Shown in pieces: positions 12,872-23,511 of a stretch of DNA of 64,000 nt; the first letter of the stretch is position 1, and each line of letters begins with the position of its first letter. Both the position numbers and the translations under genes were made by a program. The notes beneath the pieces were generated by a model, which did not search any database, was not told the origin of the DNA, and saw only the letters and a list, made by a program, of their open reading frames with translations. The stretch is from Gautieria morchelliformis (lineage: Eukaryota > Basidiomycota > Agaricomycetes > Gomphales > Gomphaceae), in contig WHVA01000435.1 of the NCBI GenBank assembly GCA_015179125.1, positions 33,383 through 97,382 on the forward strand. The letters are read 5' to 3'.

Positions 12872-15800
12872 TCATGTCACATGCAACGTGAGTGTGCCCC
12901 CAGCCATATCAAAAGCGGCCAGCTGTACGTCCTCAGTCGTTGCCAGACTCACGAGGTCACCGTCCTCGTCGTGGTATTTGATGCGTAACGGTCCATTCGT
13001 CCTGCGCCCGCACAGCCGGACTTTGTACGCAACGGCGCCAACAAGATCATCATACTCGATCGTACGTGGCACATCGAGTGTAAATAAGTCCTCTCCATAG
13101 TGCACCTTTACAAGCATCTTGGGTTGTATGGGCGAGACTGCGTCCTTCCGCGTACCCGTAAACACCTGTGAGCGCGATGATCGTAACGCGGCTGAGTTTG
13201 CACTCGTGGCCAGAGAAGAATCATTAGATCCGAACGGCGTAATGGGCGATCCAGTCTGTGGGGGTGAATAATCAGAGCTCTCGCCTGTTGACTGGCTCGA
13301 TGCGCTGCCGCGATTTCGCTCCCCGACCTTGGGACCGCTGCCCCACTGCGATGCCGTTGGTAGTGGTGGCGGAATCACTTTCGGACCAGTGTACTGTGAT
13401 GGCGTGGACGAACTCCGAGCACGCGTGCCATTGACTGGAGCTTTGCCCGTGAGACTCGCCTGTGAATCACTGCGTGAGAAGCCTGCAGACTGCTGAGGTT
13501 GCTGCTGCTGCTGTTCATCATACGCATTCCGTAACTGCGTCGTGCTAAACTTGCTTCGCAGTGTCGTACGAGAACTGGACCCGATGCCTGGACCAAAACT
13601 TGCGTCCGACCCGTTCCGTGATGTCACCACCGATGGACGCGAGGGCAATGTTCCAGGCGGAGGCGGCGGCGGGGGCAACGGATGTGCATGGTTCCGCCAT
13701 TGCGCAAGGACTGGACCGTTAATATCTTCTGTCTTGGCACGGGGACGCTCGTACTCCAGTGCGACATCCCGTTCTGGAGGCATACTCTGCGGGTCCCCTG
13801 CTCGTCGGCCTCCAAAGGGAGTTCCTCGTCCAGAGTTTGATCGATTTGGCAAAGCATAATCATCGTACGAGTCGTCGTCAACGACCTCCAATCTATCGTC
13901 ACCATATGGATGTCTGACGAGGCCGGCAACGCTGCCAGCGTAAATTGACCCCACATGTGCCGATGGATGCTGATGCACAGGAGCCTTGGGGTCCGATGCG
14001 CCATATCGGAGGTCAGGACGGTAAGGACTCGGGAAACGTGAATGCGTTGCCGACCCGGAACCAGAGTAATGTGGAGATTGCATAGAGACAGAAAGTGACT
14101 TCTCATGATGGTGGGCCGCTGCGCTGTGTCTAACAGGGAAGGCGGGACTCGTGCTGTTGGGAGTATTACGCTCTGCTCGCTCAGATTGTCGTCGAGATCC
14201 GGACATGTTCACAAGCCGCATGATGGCCGTTTCCCATTGTTTCAACTGCTCCTCGGACCTGCAACGTAGAGTGAAATATTCTGTATCATCATCACCTCGC
14301 CAGAAAACGCGGAGTGCGTGGGGATCTATACGAACTGTTTGTGTCATGAAATCATTGACAGTGAACTGCGACATACCACCAACAATGGGAACTCTGCGGG
14401 CACTCGTGACATTGTTTAAGAATATCCGACCCTTGAGCAAGAGTGGGGTGTTCTTTTTCTTGGAGAGCCCACTCCCACCAGGAAGGGGGGTAGCCGGTAG
14501 TGACTGCTTTTTCAAGATCGAATTGTTCTTGGAGACCTTTTTGCTTGGAATCACTACCGCCTCTTTGCAGCAAAGAATGATTTTCTCGAACAGGAAGACG
14601 TGATATTCACGATCAACCTCGGACTTCGTTACGAGGAAAATATCGTCAAGGAGGAGATCGCCGAAGTTGCCCAGATGATGACCTTTCCAATCTTCTACCC
14701 GAGTCTGGAGGGTCTGGACTGTTTGAATGTTCTCTGCACGTCTCTGAGCTTCGTTAATTTTGTCTGTGACACGCTTTGCAGCTGCAGAACCTTCAACGAG
14801 GTCATCGTACAAGGGATACTCCGTCGGAGACGATTTTTTCACGAGTGACTGCAGAGAAAGTGAAAACATGAGTCGTGAATTACTACAAGATAAGGAAATT
14901 TTTACGTCAAGAAGTAAGGGGTATTTGCATATACGCTGCACAGGCTTAATGAGGAAGGCGGGTAACTCCGATTTGGGGTTAATGACGTCAGCAAGCGTCT
15001 GACAAGAAAAAACCAGCTTAGTCAACTAAGTAGTTCCGGTCGTCAGGCAGAACACCTACCATCAAATTCTGCTCTTCAACTAGGAGTAGCTCAGTTGCGT
15101 TGGTATAGTTGGCACAGTACGGCTCGTAAACCTCAAACTCTTCTTCCTAATGGGTTGAAGGAGAAGGAAGGGGGGAAGGGCGCGAATGAAATTAGTGCAG
15201 TCATTCCAAAATAGGATGAAGGGGGACCCACATTGTTTGTGAAAAGTTTACCCCATGTTTGATCTTTCCAGGCGTGCTCAGCAATCTGTTCCATTGAAAT
15301 AAGGAACTTGCGTTGAAAGTCAAGAAGTTTGAGAAGGCCAGGGAAAAGATGGTGGATAGTGTCCTGATCGATGATATGTTTTTGGAGCAGCGCAGTGGCG
15401 TAAGTCTGTGTATGACAATGAGCTTGGCTGGTTAGATGAAGGAAAACGAACACGAACCTGCATAACCTCCAAGTCTTGAACATACTTGCGTTCAGTCTCT
15501 AACATCTCACGGATGATATTCCTGCGCTCAACCTCCTTAGGTACGTCATGATCGCTGGATACAGTGGAGTGAAAAGAAGATTGGGAAGCATTAGAAGGTG
15601 GAGAGGGTGGAATCGGCGGCTCTGTGAATACGTCGGGCGGTAAACGGTTAACCAGATAGGTGAGTGTTTGAACGACCTGCCACTACGATGAGTATGGGAG
15701 TAAACGGGATGCAGTCAACATACCTTAACAAAGCCATTGGTATTATTGTCCTGTAGTTCGCCGATGGTGAAATTGAGATTATGATCCCAGTGGCCCTCCT

Positions 15801-16239
15801 TCTGGAGACGGGATATAGCCATCACAACCTGTGCGATCGTGCGCTGCTTGCTCTTCTTGCGAGCAATGGGATCCATCCGGGACATGGATTCAATGTCTAT
15901 GCTATTGGGATCAGTATTGATATTCTCGATATGACTTGCTGGAGGGGGGAGAAGATTGAAAAGAAAGACTAGGGGAACGCCGAGTTCGAGGTGGCCCCAG
16001 AGATCGTGTACCATATCGGTAGACCTGCGAAAATCATCTTGTGGGATAACAAGATCGAGGAAGGGTTGAAAGCCACGGATACTCATAAGACGTGCGCGAA
16101 GCTGTGAGCACTGCTGGTAGAGAGAGGTAGATTGAGATGCGGACTTGTTGAGAAGAGTATTGTTCTGCTGAGGAATGTCTATAGCGGGGATACCATTTGC
16201 GCCGATGATTGACTTTTTACGGCCTGCGACGGAAGTCAT
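12872..16239 (-). CDS. CDC24: Cdc24-type Rho guanine nucleotide exchange factor
   Basis: Activates the GTPase Cdc42 to set cell polarity and hyphal tip growth. The ATG at 16239 starts MTSVAGRKKSII. The N-terminal third (about 16140-15715) contains the Cdc24 calponin-homology-like region. The DH/RhoGEF domain follows (EMLETERKYVQDLEVMQ, then LPAFLIKPVQRICKYPLLLD around 14950), then a PH domain (DDIFLVTKS, FLFEKIILCCKEAV, YFTLRCRSEEQLKQWETAIM). A long Ser/Pro/Gln-rich linker with poly-Pro and poly-Gln runs leads to a C-terminal PB1 domain (KVHYGEDLFTLDVP ... YHDEDGDLVSLATTEDVQ) ending at 12872. That order (CH, DH, PH, PB1) is diagnostic of Cdc24/Scd1. The PB1 domain normally binds the scaffold Bem1/Scd2. 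Most of the protein lies in one large exon, with five or so introns in the 5' half. Divergently paired with RAP1. Confidence 0.93.
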
Positions 16240-16930
16240 GACGGAGAGGAGACGGAGAGTTCGTCGTCGGGGTCGTCGCGGGAAGTGGAGAGAAGCTTAG
16301 GTGCCAACCAAACAATATCAAACCTGACTGACATAAGCCAGAGCGCTTGAGTAAATACATAGGAGTCCATGTGGGTTAAGCACCAGGAACCCCCGCATCA
16401 AATCCTCCACCGGTCACCTCGTTCATCATTACAGTATTGATCTATCAGGGTTGATTTAGAGACATCAATGAGAGGCGTCACCGTTGCCGTGCCGCTGGGG
16501 CGGCAAAGGCCCTTGCTTTGTGGGCATTATTCCTTCCTACCGAACATACTATGTATCGACGATGATGTCACAAATCAGTCCGACTTACTATTATGAACCG
16601 CCTTCGATTTCACAAGAGATATGTCCGAGCTATGAGAGCATCTACATTTACAATCTAGGTTTGTATATTACAACGTGACGCGTTGACGCCTATACTATGC
16701 ATACAAACACAAGTATAATCGAGAGGTTATCGAGAGAGTTCAGAGGCCTTGCTTCAGCAAGGGCATGTTCACTTCCAACGTGTCTCTCGATGACTTGAAT
16801 ATTCTGCTCGACTCCAGGACCCTGGGCACGGCCGCAGATGGCGGTCGGGGTCTGTATATTTGTATCTGAGTCTAAAACATTCGGCCAATCCCGATCTTCC
16901 CTCTTCCGAGAGTTAGAGGTCCTACTGACA
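16240..16930. promoter_or_regulatory. Divergent intergenic region CDC24 / RAP1-like
   Basis: 691 bp between two divergent start codons. It must hold both promoters and 5' UTRs. The small open frames at 16484-16678 and 16690-17028 show no recognisable protein and the second is antisense to the RAP1-like gene. No clear TATA element or repeat was seen. Confidence 0.4.
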
Positions 16931-19288
16931 ATGCCCCCTGCAACCAGCAGGCGTGCTCCCCGCGACACCCAGTCCCTCAATGTCCAGTCTACCCCTACTC
17001 CGAATGGAGACCTATTTACTGACCCCATGATGGGTGGGAGTCTCAGTTTCTACATCGACAAGGATGTCCTGGACAAAGAACGTCTCTCGCACATAATTTC
17101 AGCATGTTTCTTCCAACTTTTGGGCAGCTTACATCAATTAACTCGCACCCCTAGGACCACGGCGGGGTAGTCTGTCCGAGCTACAGTGCTGTGCCGTACA
17201 TTCTGGGTGAGTCCCCGCGCACCCCGCCCTCGCCACCTCTGACACCCACATAGTTGATCCATACAAGGAATCTGGTCAAGCTCTATACAGGCAATATGTT
17301 AACCGCAAAGGAAAGCTGGTTCTCGACGCGCGCTGGATTTACGAATGTGTCAAGCACGGGGAGCTTCAAACATTCAAAGCAAACTGGGCAGGCTGCAAGT
17401 TAGATGGAACTGAAAAGTGCGCCTCTCATCCTGCGCCCCACGCCTTAATGTCCAAATCATTTGCAGGATGGGAGCAGTGTCTGCTCCAGATCCAGAGGAA
17501 AATATCCCCTCCCGTAGTATGGCACGCCCCGTCAGTTCTCAACCGCAGCCACAGCCACAACCGCCGTCGCAGTCCCAACACACACCCATCGCGCCACCAC
17601 CAGCTACTTATGTCTCACAGCCGTACCCTTACCCTCCTGCACATTCGGCCCCATGGCACGACACAAGTGGGATTCCGCCACAAGCCACGCATCTTCAACA
17701 TGTCATGCCCCAGCCGGCACGACATCCCAATCCAATGTGGCAGCCTCCACCCTCACACTATCCGCCTCTCGAAGCCCAAAGCACAAGCGCCACAGACTAT
17801 CCTGATTACGCCCGTTATCGCCCTGAGCAGGATTGGGCGCCCGGAGAGTACTACCAGGAGCAGGTATGTCCGCTCAGTAGCCTTGTGTCCTTCGTCATCA
17901 ATATCTGAGGTCCTGGGCAGTTCGCCCCTTATGACAACTCAGATGGAGGTTATTTGGACATAGATGGCCCTCCTGCGTCAGCAGGCCCGTCCCATCCGCC
18001 CCCAACTCAAACTCATGTTCCATCTGGTGATGTGGGACCTAGTCAACCGCGAGGGCGCAAGCGCACTCGCTCGGCGGCCCATGGACCCGTCAACCCCTCT
18101 ACGCTTGTACCACCCAAGGGTCCACCCGCGCGTTCGCCCACACCTCCCACACGTGTACTTAAGTCGACATACGGAGGAAATTTGTACACAGCAGACGATG
18201 TTGAGTATTTAAAAAAGTATATTGATTATTGTCAGGACCAGGGACTGGTGTTGAGGTTTGTGAATATTCTGAGGCGTATTGTAAGCAGTAATTTAGACAT
18301 GGAACTCCAGTTTGCGCGAAATATGTGAGCGGATCGCAGTGAAGGTGCGTCGAGCATCGCCGTTTACCTACCACGCTAATATTGCATTCGTAAGGCACCT
18401 CATCATACGTTCGTAGTCCATGTGCATCGCTCCTCCCGAGCTCATGTTCCCGCAGATTTTACAGTTGGCGTCGTTATTGCAACAAGCATCAGATTCGTCT
18501 TGGCGCATACCAGATGGATAATGAGCGTTCACCATCACCAGGTCCCCTCCCTGGCACAGAAGACGAACCAATTCTCGAAGCCACGACAGCGGCTTCTTTC
18601 GCTTCAGCAGCGACTCAGAATAGAAACAGGTCACCAACTCCTCCAAGGGCACTTACACGTAGCACGACTGGCAAAGGTATCGCATTCACACAGGACGATG
18701 TCAGTTTTCTGGTGCGTTTTCTGGATTACAGAAAGTGCGTACTTTGTTGCACTGAGTGTGTATCCTTTCATTAATCACGCGCCAGATCAAAAGAACCGGA
18801 AGTGGATATGGTACAGTTTTGGAAGGACGTCGCAGAGCGTGTAAGACATGGCATCATATGTATTGCATTTGCATACTTGTTTACACTTATCCGTTCTCGG
18901 TAGGCTCCGCACCATTCACGTGCGTCTTGGATGAAGTACTGGCGACGCCATAAGCACGAACTTGAACCGGACGACTCTGGACAGGCGCCCGCGCCTCTGC
19001 CCGAGAAAAAGTTGCGATATAGCAGCGGAGACGACATACTTCTTGCGCGTTACTTTGCGAGCCGTCCACAGGGGACATCAGACCAGCTATTCCAAGCGTT
19101 TGCCAAACTGGTAAGCCCCTGTGGCGCTTCATCGATCAAGATGCATGTGTTGATGGTCACGATGGGGATAGCACCCTCATCATCCGTGGAAAGGTTGGCA
19201 GGAACATCACAGGATACACAAAAAGACGGTGGACCATTATGTGGAGATGATACAGAACGGGCAGCCGATCGATACGCCAGTCGAATAA
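16931..19288 (+). CDS. RAP1: Rap1-like telomere protein: BRCT plus three Myb-like domains
   Basis: Likely shelterin-type telomere protein. The ATG at 16931 starts MPPATSRRAPRD. The first exons encode a BRCT domain (LFTDPMMGGSLSFYIDKD, DHGGVVCPSYSAVPYIL, LVLDARWIYECVKHGEL). A Pro/Gln-rich linker follows (17470-18150). Three Myb-like modules come next: YTADDVEYLKKYIDYCQDQG with a split Trp-containing helix near 18440; IAFTQDDVSFLVRFLDYRK plus APHHSRASWMKYWRRHKHEL (18680-18960); and YSSGDDILLARYFASRP plus HPHHPWKGWQEHHRIHKK (19015-19220). This matches the TERF2IP/Rap1 Myb family. The reading frame closes at 19288, shortly after the third module, so the usual C-terminal RCT domain is not seen. 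Internal exon joins around 18270-18500 are the least certain. The gene name is assigned from architecture, not overall identity. Confidence 0.78.
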
Positions 19289-19521
19289 GCTGGAACTCAA
19301 GTCGATTAAATATTATCTTCTAACTGCTTATCTTCCAGCTATTTGACGGACTATATGTCGACCGCACCGATCTGTAATTCTTGTATTAGTGTCATCACTC
19401 CAACCTATATAGTGTAGGCGATTTCGTGTAAGTTTCATGTAAGCAGTTTCGTGTTGGAAGAGCCGCAGTTTGATTCCGCGGCTACTGATATCCGAACTAC
19501 ATACAGTAAGTAAACTTCAAG

Positions 19522-21025
19522 ATGTCAACTTGTTCGTTGGAATTCTTGACCGAAGATCAAATCGTGAAGGTTAATTTATTGCTATCATCATAGTGTGTAC
19601 AAATCTGACTGACCCTAACACAGTTCCATCGGGATGGGTAAGGACTCACCTCTCTGGCAGCGTTTAACAGAGACTTAAAGTAATTACGGATGCGGCTACT
19701 TCTCAAATTTAAACAATCACAGATACCTTTGCCTCTCCGAGTTTCTCACTCCAGAGGAAACGATAGTCCTATTAGATCACTCAAAGCAGCTTCTCCGTGA
19801 ATTTGATTTAGCGTCTCATCCTCGGGTCCGTCCGCGTTGTCCTATGTCTTCCTGTCCTGGGAGCATGGCTAGCCTGAAGCTGACAGGGATGGCTAACAGA
19901 CCAAGTTTACCACGAGCGACGACCATGTCGGCGACGAGTATTTCTTGTCGTCTGGCGATAAGATACGGTTTTTCCTCGAAGAGGACGCCGTCAACAACGA
20001 CGGTTCGCTTAATAGACCAAAGGACGAGGCGGTGAACAAGATTGGGCATGGTATGGTCTTTACGCCCTTATGTCATCTTCTTTTCCTGAAATGGGAGTAT
20101 CTTCACCTCTATAGGCTTGCATGTGCTGGACCCTGTCTTTCGGCGCGTGACACTCGAGAATGAGAGACTCAAATCACTCGTCCGCGATTTGCGATATCAC
20201 GATGATCCCCAAGGTAATATCAACCAGATTTCTCTATTTATTGGAGTCTGGCTCACCGCGTGGTCCACGACACCGTGCTGCCAGTCCTACAAAGTATGGT
20301 CATTTGTAAGCAGCGGAAAGTGGGGGGAGAAGGTAAGGCGCCTTTGGAAATTTTAAGAAGTCTCACTACTGAAAATCGTTGTGCAGTGCCGGAGCACAAC
20401 GATTCGTGAGAGCCATAATTCCTGCCCTAACTTTGAAACAGTTGTTGAGAATCCAAAAGGACGTTTCTGGTATGATGCATATGCCACATCGTCGGTTCTT
20501 GACTTCATTATCCGTCTGGTAGTATACGGATCCGCCCAGTGCTCTGGGGTTTTGGTTCGCATTAGAGAAGGTGAGCATTCCAATCACAGTGTGATAATGG
20601 TCATTGCATGCCTTAGTGCACGGCTCATAACGGTGCGCTTTCCTTCCTGCCGGGGTCCCATCTGACGTCGCCCATCACCAAACGCTTCGTGCGTGCACCG
20701 AGCGGGGGGACTACTTTCAACACCCTACAGACTGATGTCAAACCCAAAGCAGAGGGAGAATACATCTTGGAGACTTGTGAACCCGGTGCGACTTGGTTCC
20801 CTCTTTGAAACACATAATTAACGCAGATGTGTCCTTCCGATAGGTGATCTGGTGCTGATACATGGGAACGTGCTCCATAAATCTGAAAGGAATACGAGTT
20901 CCTCGACCCGATTCGCGTACACATTCCATATGATAGAGGGTCCTGCGAAAGCCGTATACGACGAGAAGAACTGGCTTCAGCCAACGGCAGCGGTGCCATT
21001 TACAAGACTATTTGCCAATGTCTAA
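19522..21025 (+). CDS. Phytanoyl-CoA dioxygenase (PhyH) family, PHYHD1-like 2-oxoglutarate oxygenase
   Basis: Fe(II)/2-oxoglutarate-dependent oxygenase. The ATG at 19522 starts MSTCSLEFLTEDQIVK; the next exons give FHRDG and YLCLSEFLTPEETIVLLDH. The core includes GDKIRFFLEEDAV, FLYTDPPSALGFWFALEK, LSFLPGSH, and LVLIHGNVLHKSERN, with the iron ligands His-Asn-Asp (PEHND, HxD motif) and the distal His. It ends AVPFTRLFANV at 21025. The gene is extremely split: the HxD motif is on a 19-nt exon (20387-20405), the following STFL residues come from a 10-nt microexon (20460-20469), and the next exon starts at 20523. The spliced protein aligns closely in layout with PHYHD1, a member active on unidentified substrates. 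No peroxisomal targeting tripeptide is visible at the C-terminus. Confidence 0.85.
20460..20469 (+). other. Predicted 10-nt coding microexon of the PhyH gene
   Basis: The bases GACGTTTCTG lie between an AG (20458-20459) and a GT (20470-20471). Joining the 19-nt exon 20387-20405, this microexon and the exon starting at 20523 reads HNDSTFLYTDPP, which fits the conserved family segment without gaps. Skipping it puts the downstream frame out of phase. Confidence 0.7.
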
Positions 21026-21085
21026 AATTTGGTCGTCAGCGATTAACTGATAAGTTTGTTGACTACATATTGACAGCAAATTGAA

Positions 21086-23329
21086 TTACTGTACAACCTC
21101 CACCTTCGCCATCTCGACTATCTGCTGAGGCGTGAGAGCGTATAGCTGGTCAATTAACGCTGGCAGGAAATAACCTGGACCATTGACGTCGGGTCGCGCA
21201 GCGGCAATTTCCGAGGCAATGGTGAGAGAAAGCAACCTAGAGTAAGCAATGAACAATCGCACTGGCGCGGACTGAAGTCGGTTGAGAATCCCTTACCCTC
21301 CGAGTGCCCCGATAAGCATGTTACCGTTAACTAGGCGTGCGGCAGAACATGACTTCTCTATCGTTGCAGATATACTGGCAGCCGCGCAAAACGTGGCGAT
21401 AGAAGTCCCACACATGCAACCACTTCCAGTGATATTTCCCAGGAGTGAGTGGCCGTTGGTTGAACGCAGCACAATTTCCCCGTCAGACAACCAATCGGTT
21501 TCACCAGTCAACACCACAATGCAACCTTCAAAGCGATGTAGAATATCAAATAGCCTTGACTGCAAGTCATAAACATGAATAATACGCACGTTCCTTGCGG
21601 GCTAGACTGCGCACGACATTGGCAGAGTCAGCAAAACCAGATCCCATACTATCCACACCTCGCGATTGAACCTATGATCACAGGGCATCAAGGCGTCAAG
21701 GTGATGTCGGATTTACTAACCTCCACGGAATCGGACAGAGTACCAATTTCTGCTGCATTCCCTTTGATCACGCTTGGCTGCCATTCGTTCAAGAGCTCTA
21801 TTACAACAGGCAATGTGAGAACGTGGGCCCGAAGTAACACCCAGCTCACCGTTCGCAATTGTTTTCCGATGATGGGTAGCACCCACGGCAACAGGGTCGA
21901 AGACGACTACCGAGGGTAACATCGTCATCGTCATGCATATAAACTGAAATTAATTCTGACTTGGTTTTTTATTGATATTTGCCCACCGACCTAGAACTGG
22001 CGGTCACTGGCCACCCGCATTGAACATGTGCAGACTCACCAGCCAACATCATGCCCTGTTTATTGCCTATTGTGCCGATGTTGACCAACAGAGAACTGAT
22101 AACTCGACTGAGATCCTGCATCTCCTCCGGGGCGTTGGCCATAATGGGAGACGCTCCGAGAGCAAGAGTTGCATTTGCAGACTGTGTAGTGACGACTGTG
22201 TTGGTGATCTGGCTGTTGTTGAGCCCTTGGATGTGAGATTAAGATATGACGTACTTGATGGACTAAAGGCGTCAAGATCCTTATGGCGCTGAGGAGACCA
22301 GCTGCCTCTTGAACAAAGTAATGTGCGTCTACGGAAGGGGTTGAAACGAACGAAAAGACCGGGGGTGAGTCAAGTGCTTTGAATGCTCCTATCAGCTGTG
22401 CGAGTCTTTTGGCCGCCTTTAGTGGCTCTTCTGAGGCCACAATCTCGCTTATGACAGCCAACCCGTCCAGGCAACGATAGCCAGATGGGGCGACTCCTCC
22501 ATGTAGTGCTCGTAGGGCATTGGTACTTTTGATACCACCTATAACATTTCAGTATGATGTTGCAAAACGGCTGGCTAGTGACTTCAATGACCTATTGCGA
22601 CAGCCTTGATATTTGACCCATTCAAAGCCTCAAGGACGCGTCCGACTCCACGCACTCCAATAATAGGGTTGGTTAGCTGCTTGCTTTGTGTGTCCCAGAG
22701 CGCTCCAATACCGACATAATCCACACCATCTTCTTTGGCCCTTGTCGCTTCTTCTGGTGTGTTCACAGAGACTCCAATGATTGTTCCCTGAGGCAGAAGT
22801 TTACGGGCTATGGATATAGGCATGTCATTTTGGCCAAGGTGGACACCATCCGCGCGAATCGCAAGGGCAATGTCAATGCGATCGTTGATGATAATGGGAA
22901 TGCGATGCTTATGGCAGATTTCCTTAGTGCGTGCAGCAACTGACAGGAACTGTGGCAGGCAAAAACATGTTAATAATACTGAACGTCAAGACGAACTTCA
23001 TGATATACCTCGCTGGTTTCAGTCGTTTTTTCTCTGACCTTGTGCAAGTGATTGGCCTTAATTTAACAGCGTCACCCAAGATTGTTCTGACCTGAACAAT
23101 AGTCACTCCACCCTGGATAGACTAAAAAGAAATATTCCTTATGATGGAAACTTATGCAGGTTCGAGCAACCAACCTCTTCAAGAGATTCAAAGTAGTCCT
23201 ATGAAATGCAAAGTTCTTAGTTAGTACATAAGTGGGTAACAATTATCCCACAAGTTTGACCTTGCCGTGGGGAAGTAGTGTCCTACTTGTGACAAGATAC
23301 AGTGAATAATCGAATAGAATGGCAGTCAT
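21086..23329 (-). CDS. THI6: Bifunctional thiamine-phosphate synthase / hydroxyethylthiazole kinase
   Basis: Makes thiamine monophosphate by joining the pyrimidine and thiazole halves, and phosphorylates hydroxyethylthiazole. The ATG at 23329 starts MTAILFDYSLYLVTSRTLLP. The N-terminal ThiE part has SIQGGVTIVQ, REKTTETSE, IPIIINDRIDIALAIRADG, VHLGQNDMP and DYVGIGALWDTQSK. The C-terminal ThiM part has NTVVTTQSANATLALGASP, LLVNIGTIGNKQ, PVVFDPVAVGATHHRK, VIKGNAAEI, VVLTGETDWLSDG and the active-site segment NITGSGCMCGTSIA, ending LTPQQIVEMAKVEVVQ at 21086. This fused order is that of fungal Thi6. About ten small introns. No thiamine riboswitch was recognised, though some fungal thiamine genes carry one; the introns were not checked exhaustively. 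It converges on the PhyH gene with only 60 bp between stop codons. Confidence 0.9.
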
Positions 23330-23434
23330 ATAACTTGTAGCTAAGACCAAGAAGGTTTCGATGCTGGTTCCGTGCTAAGTAAGCTGAGTTACTGCAAAAC
23401 GCGGTTACAAACTCCGATTGGTAAATCGCACGCG

Positions 23435-23440
23435 ACGCGT
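23435..23440. promoter_or_regulatory. MCB-type ACGCGT element upstream of PCNA
   Basis: A palindromic ACGCGT lies 72 bp before the PCNA start codon. In ascomycete yeasts this hexamer binds MBF and gives G1/S expression of replication genes. Position and gene identity fit; function here is inferred. Confidence 0.5.
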
Positions 23441-23511
23441 ATCTTTCTGGTACCTACTACACTCCATCAATACTTCATATCGCGCTGTGTATCCACGCAC
23501 AAAGTATAACA

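Noticed and set aside
12540..12875. Minus-strand frame starting MNNILLVLSSLLAYRP, looks like a signal peptide
   Set aside because: It overlaps the CDC24 stop and lies where its 3' UTR should be; no domain and no cysteine pattern support a secreted protein.
15060..15125. tRNA-like text (AGTAGCTCAGTTGCGTTGGTAT)
   Set aside because: It is inside the CDC24 DH-domain coding region, where the minus strand reads EPYCANYTNATELLLVEEQN, and no complete cloverleaf follows.
21086..23329. Thiamine riboswitch in THI6
   Set aside because: I looked for the TPP-aptamer core in the readable introns and 5' region and could not recognise it; not excluded by a covariance search.
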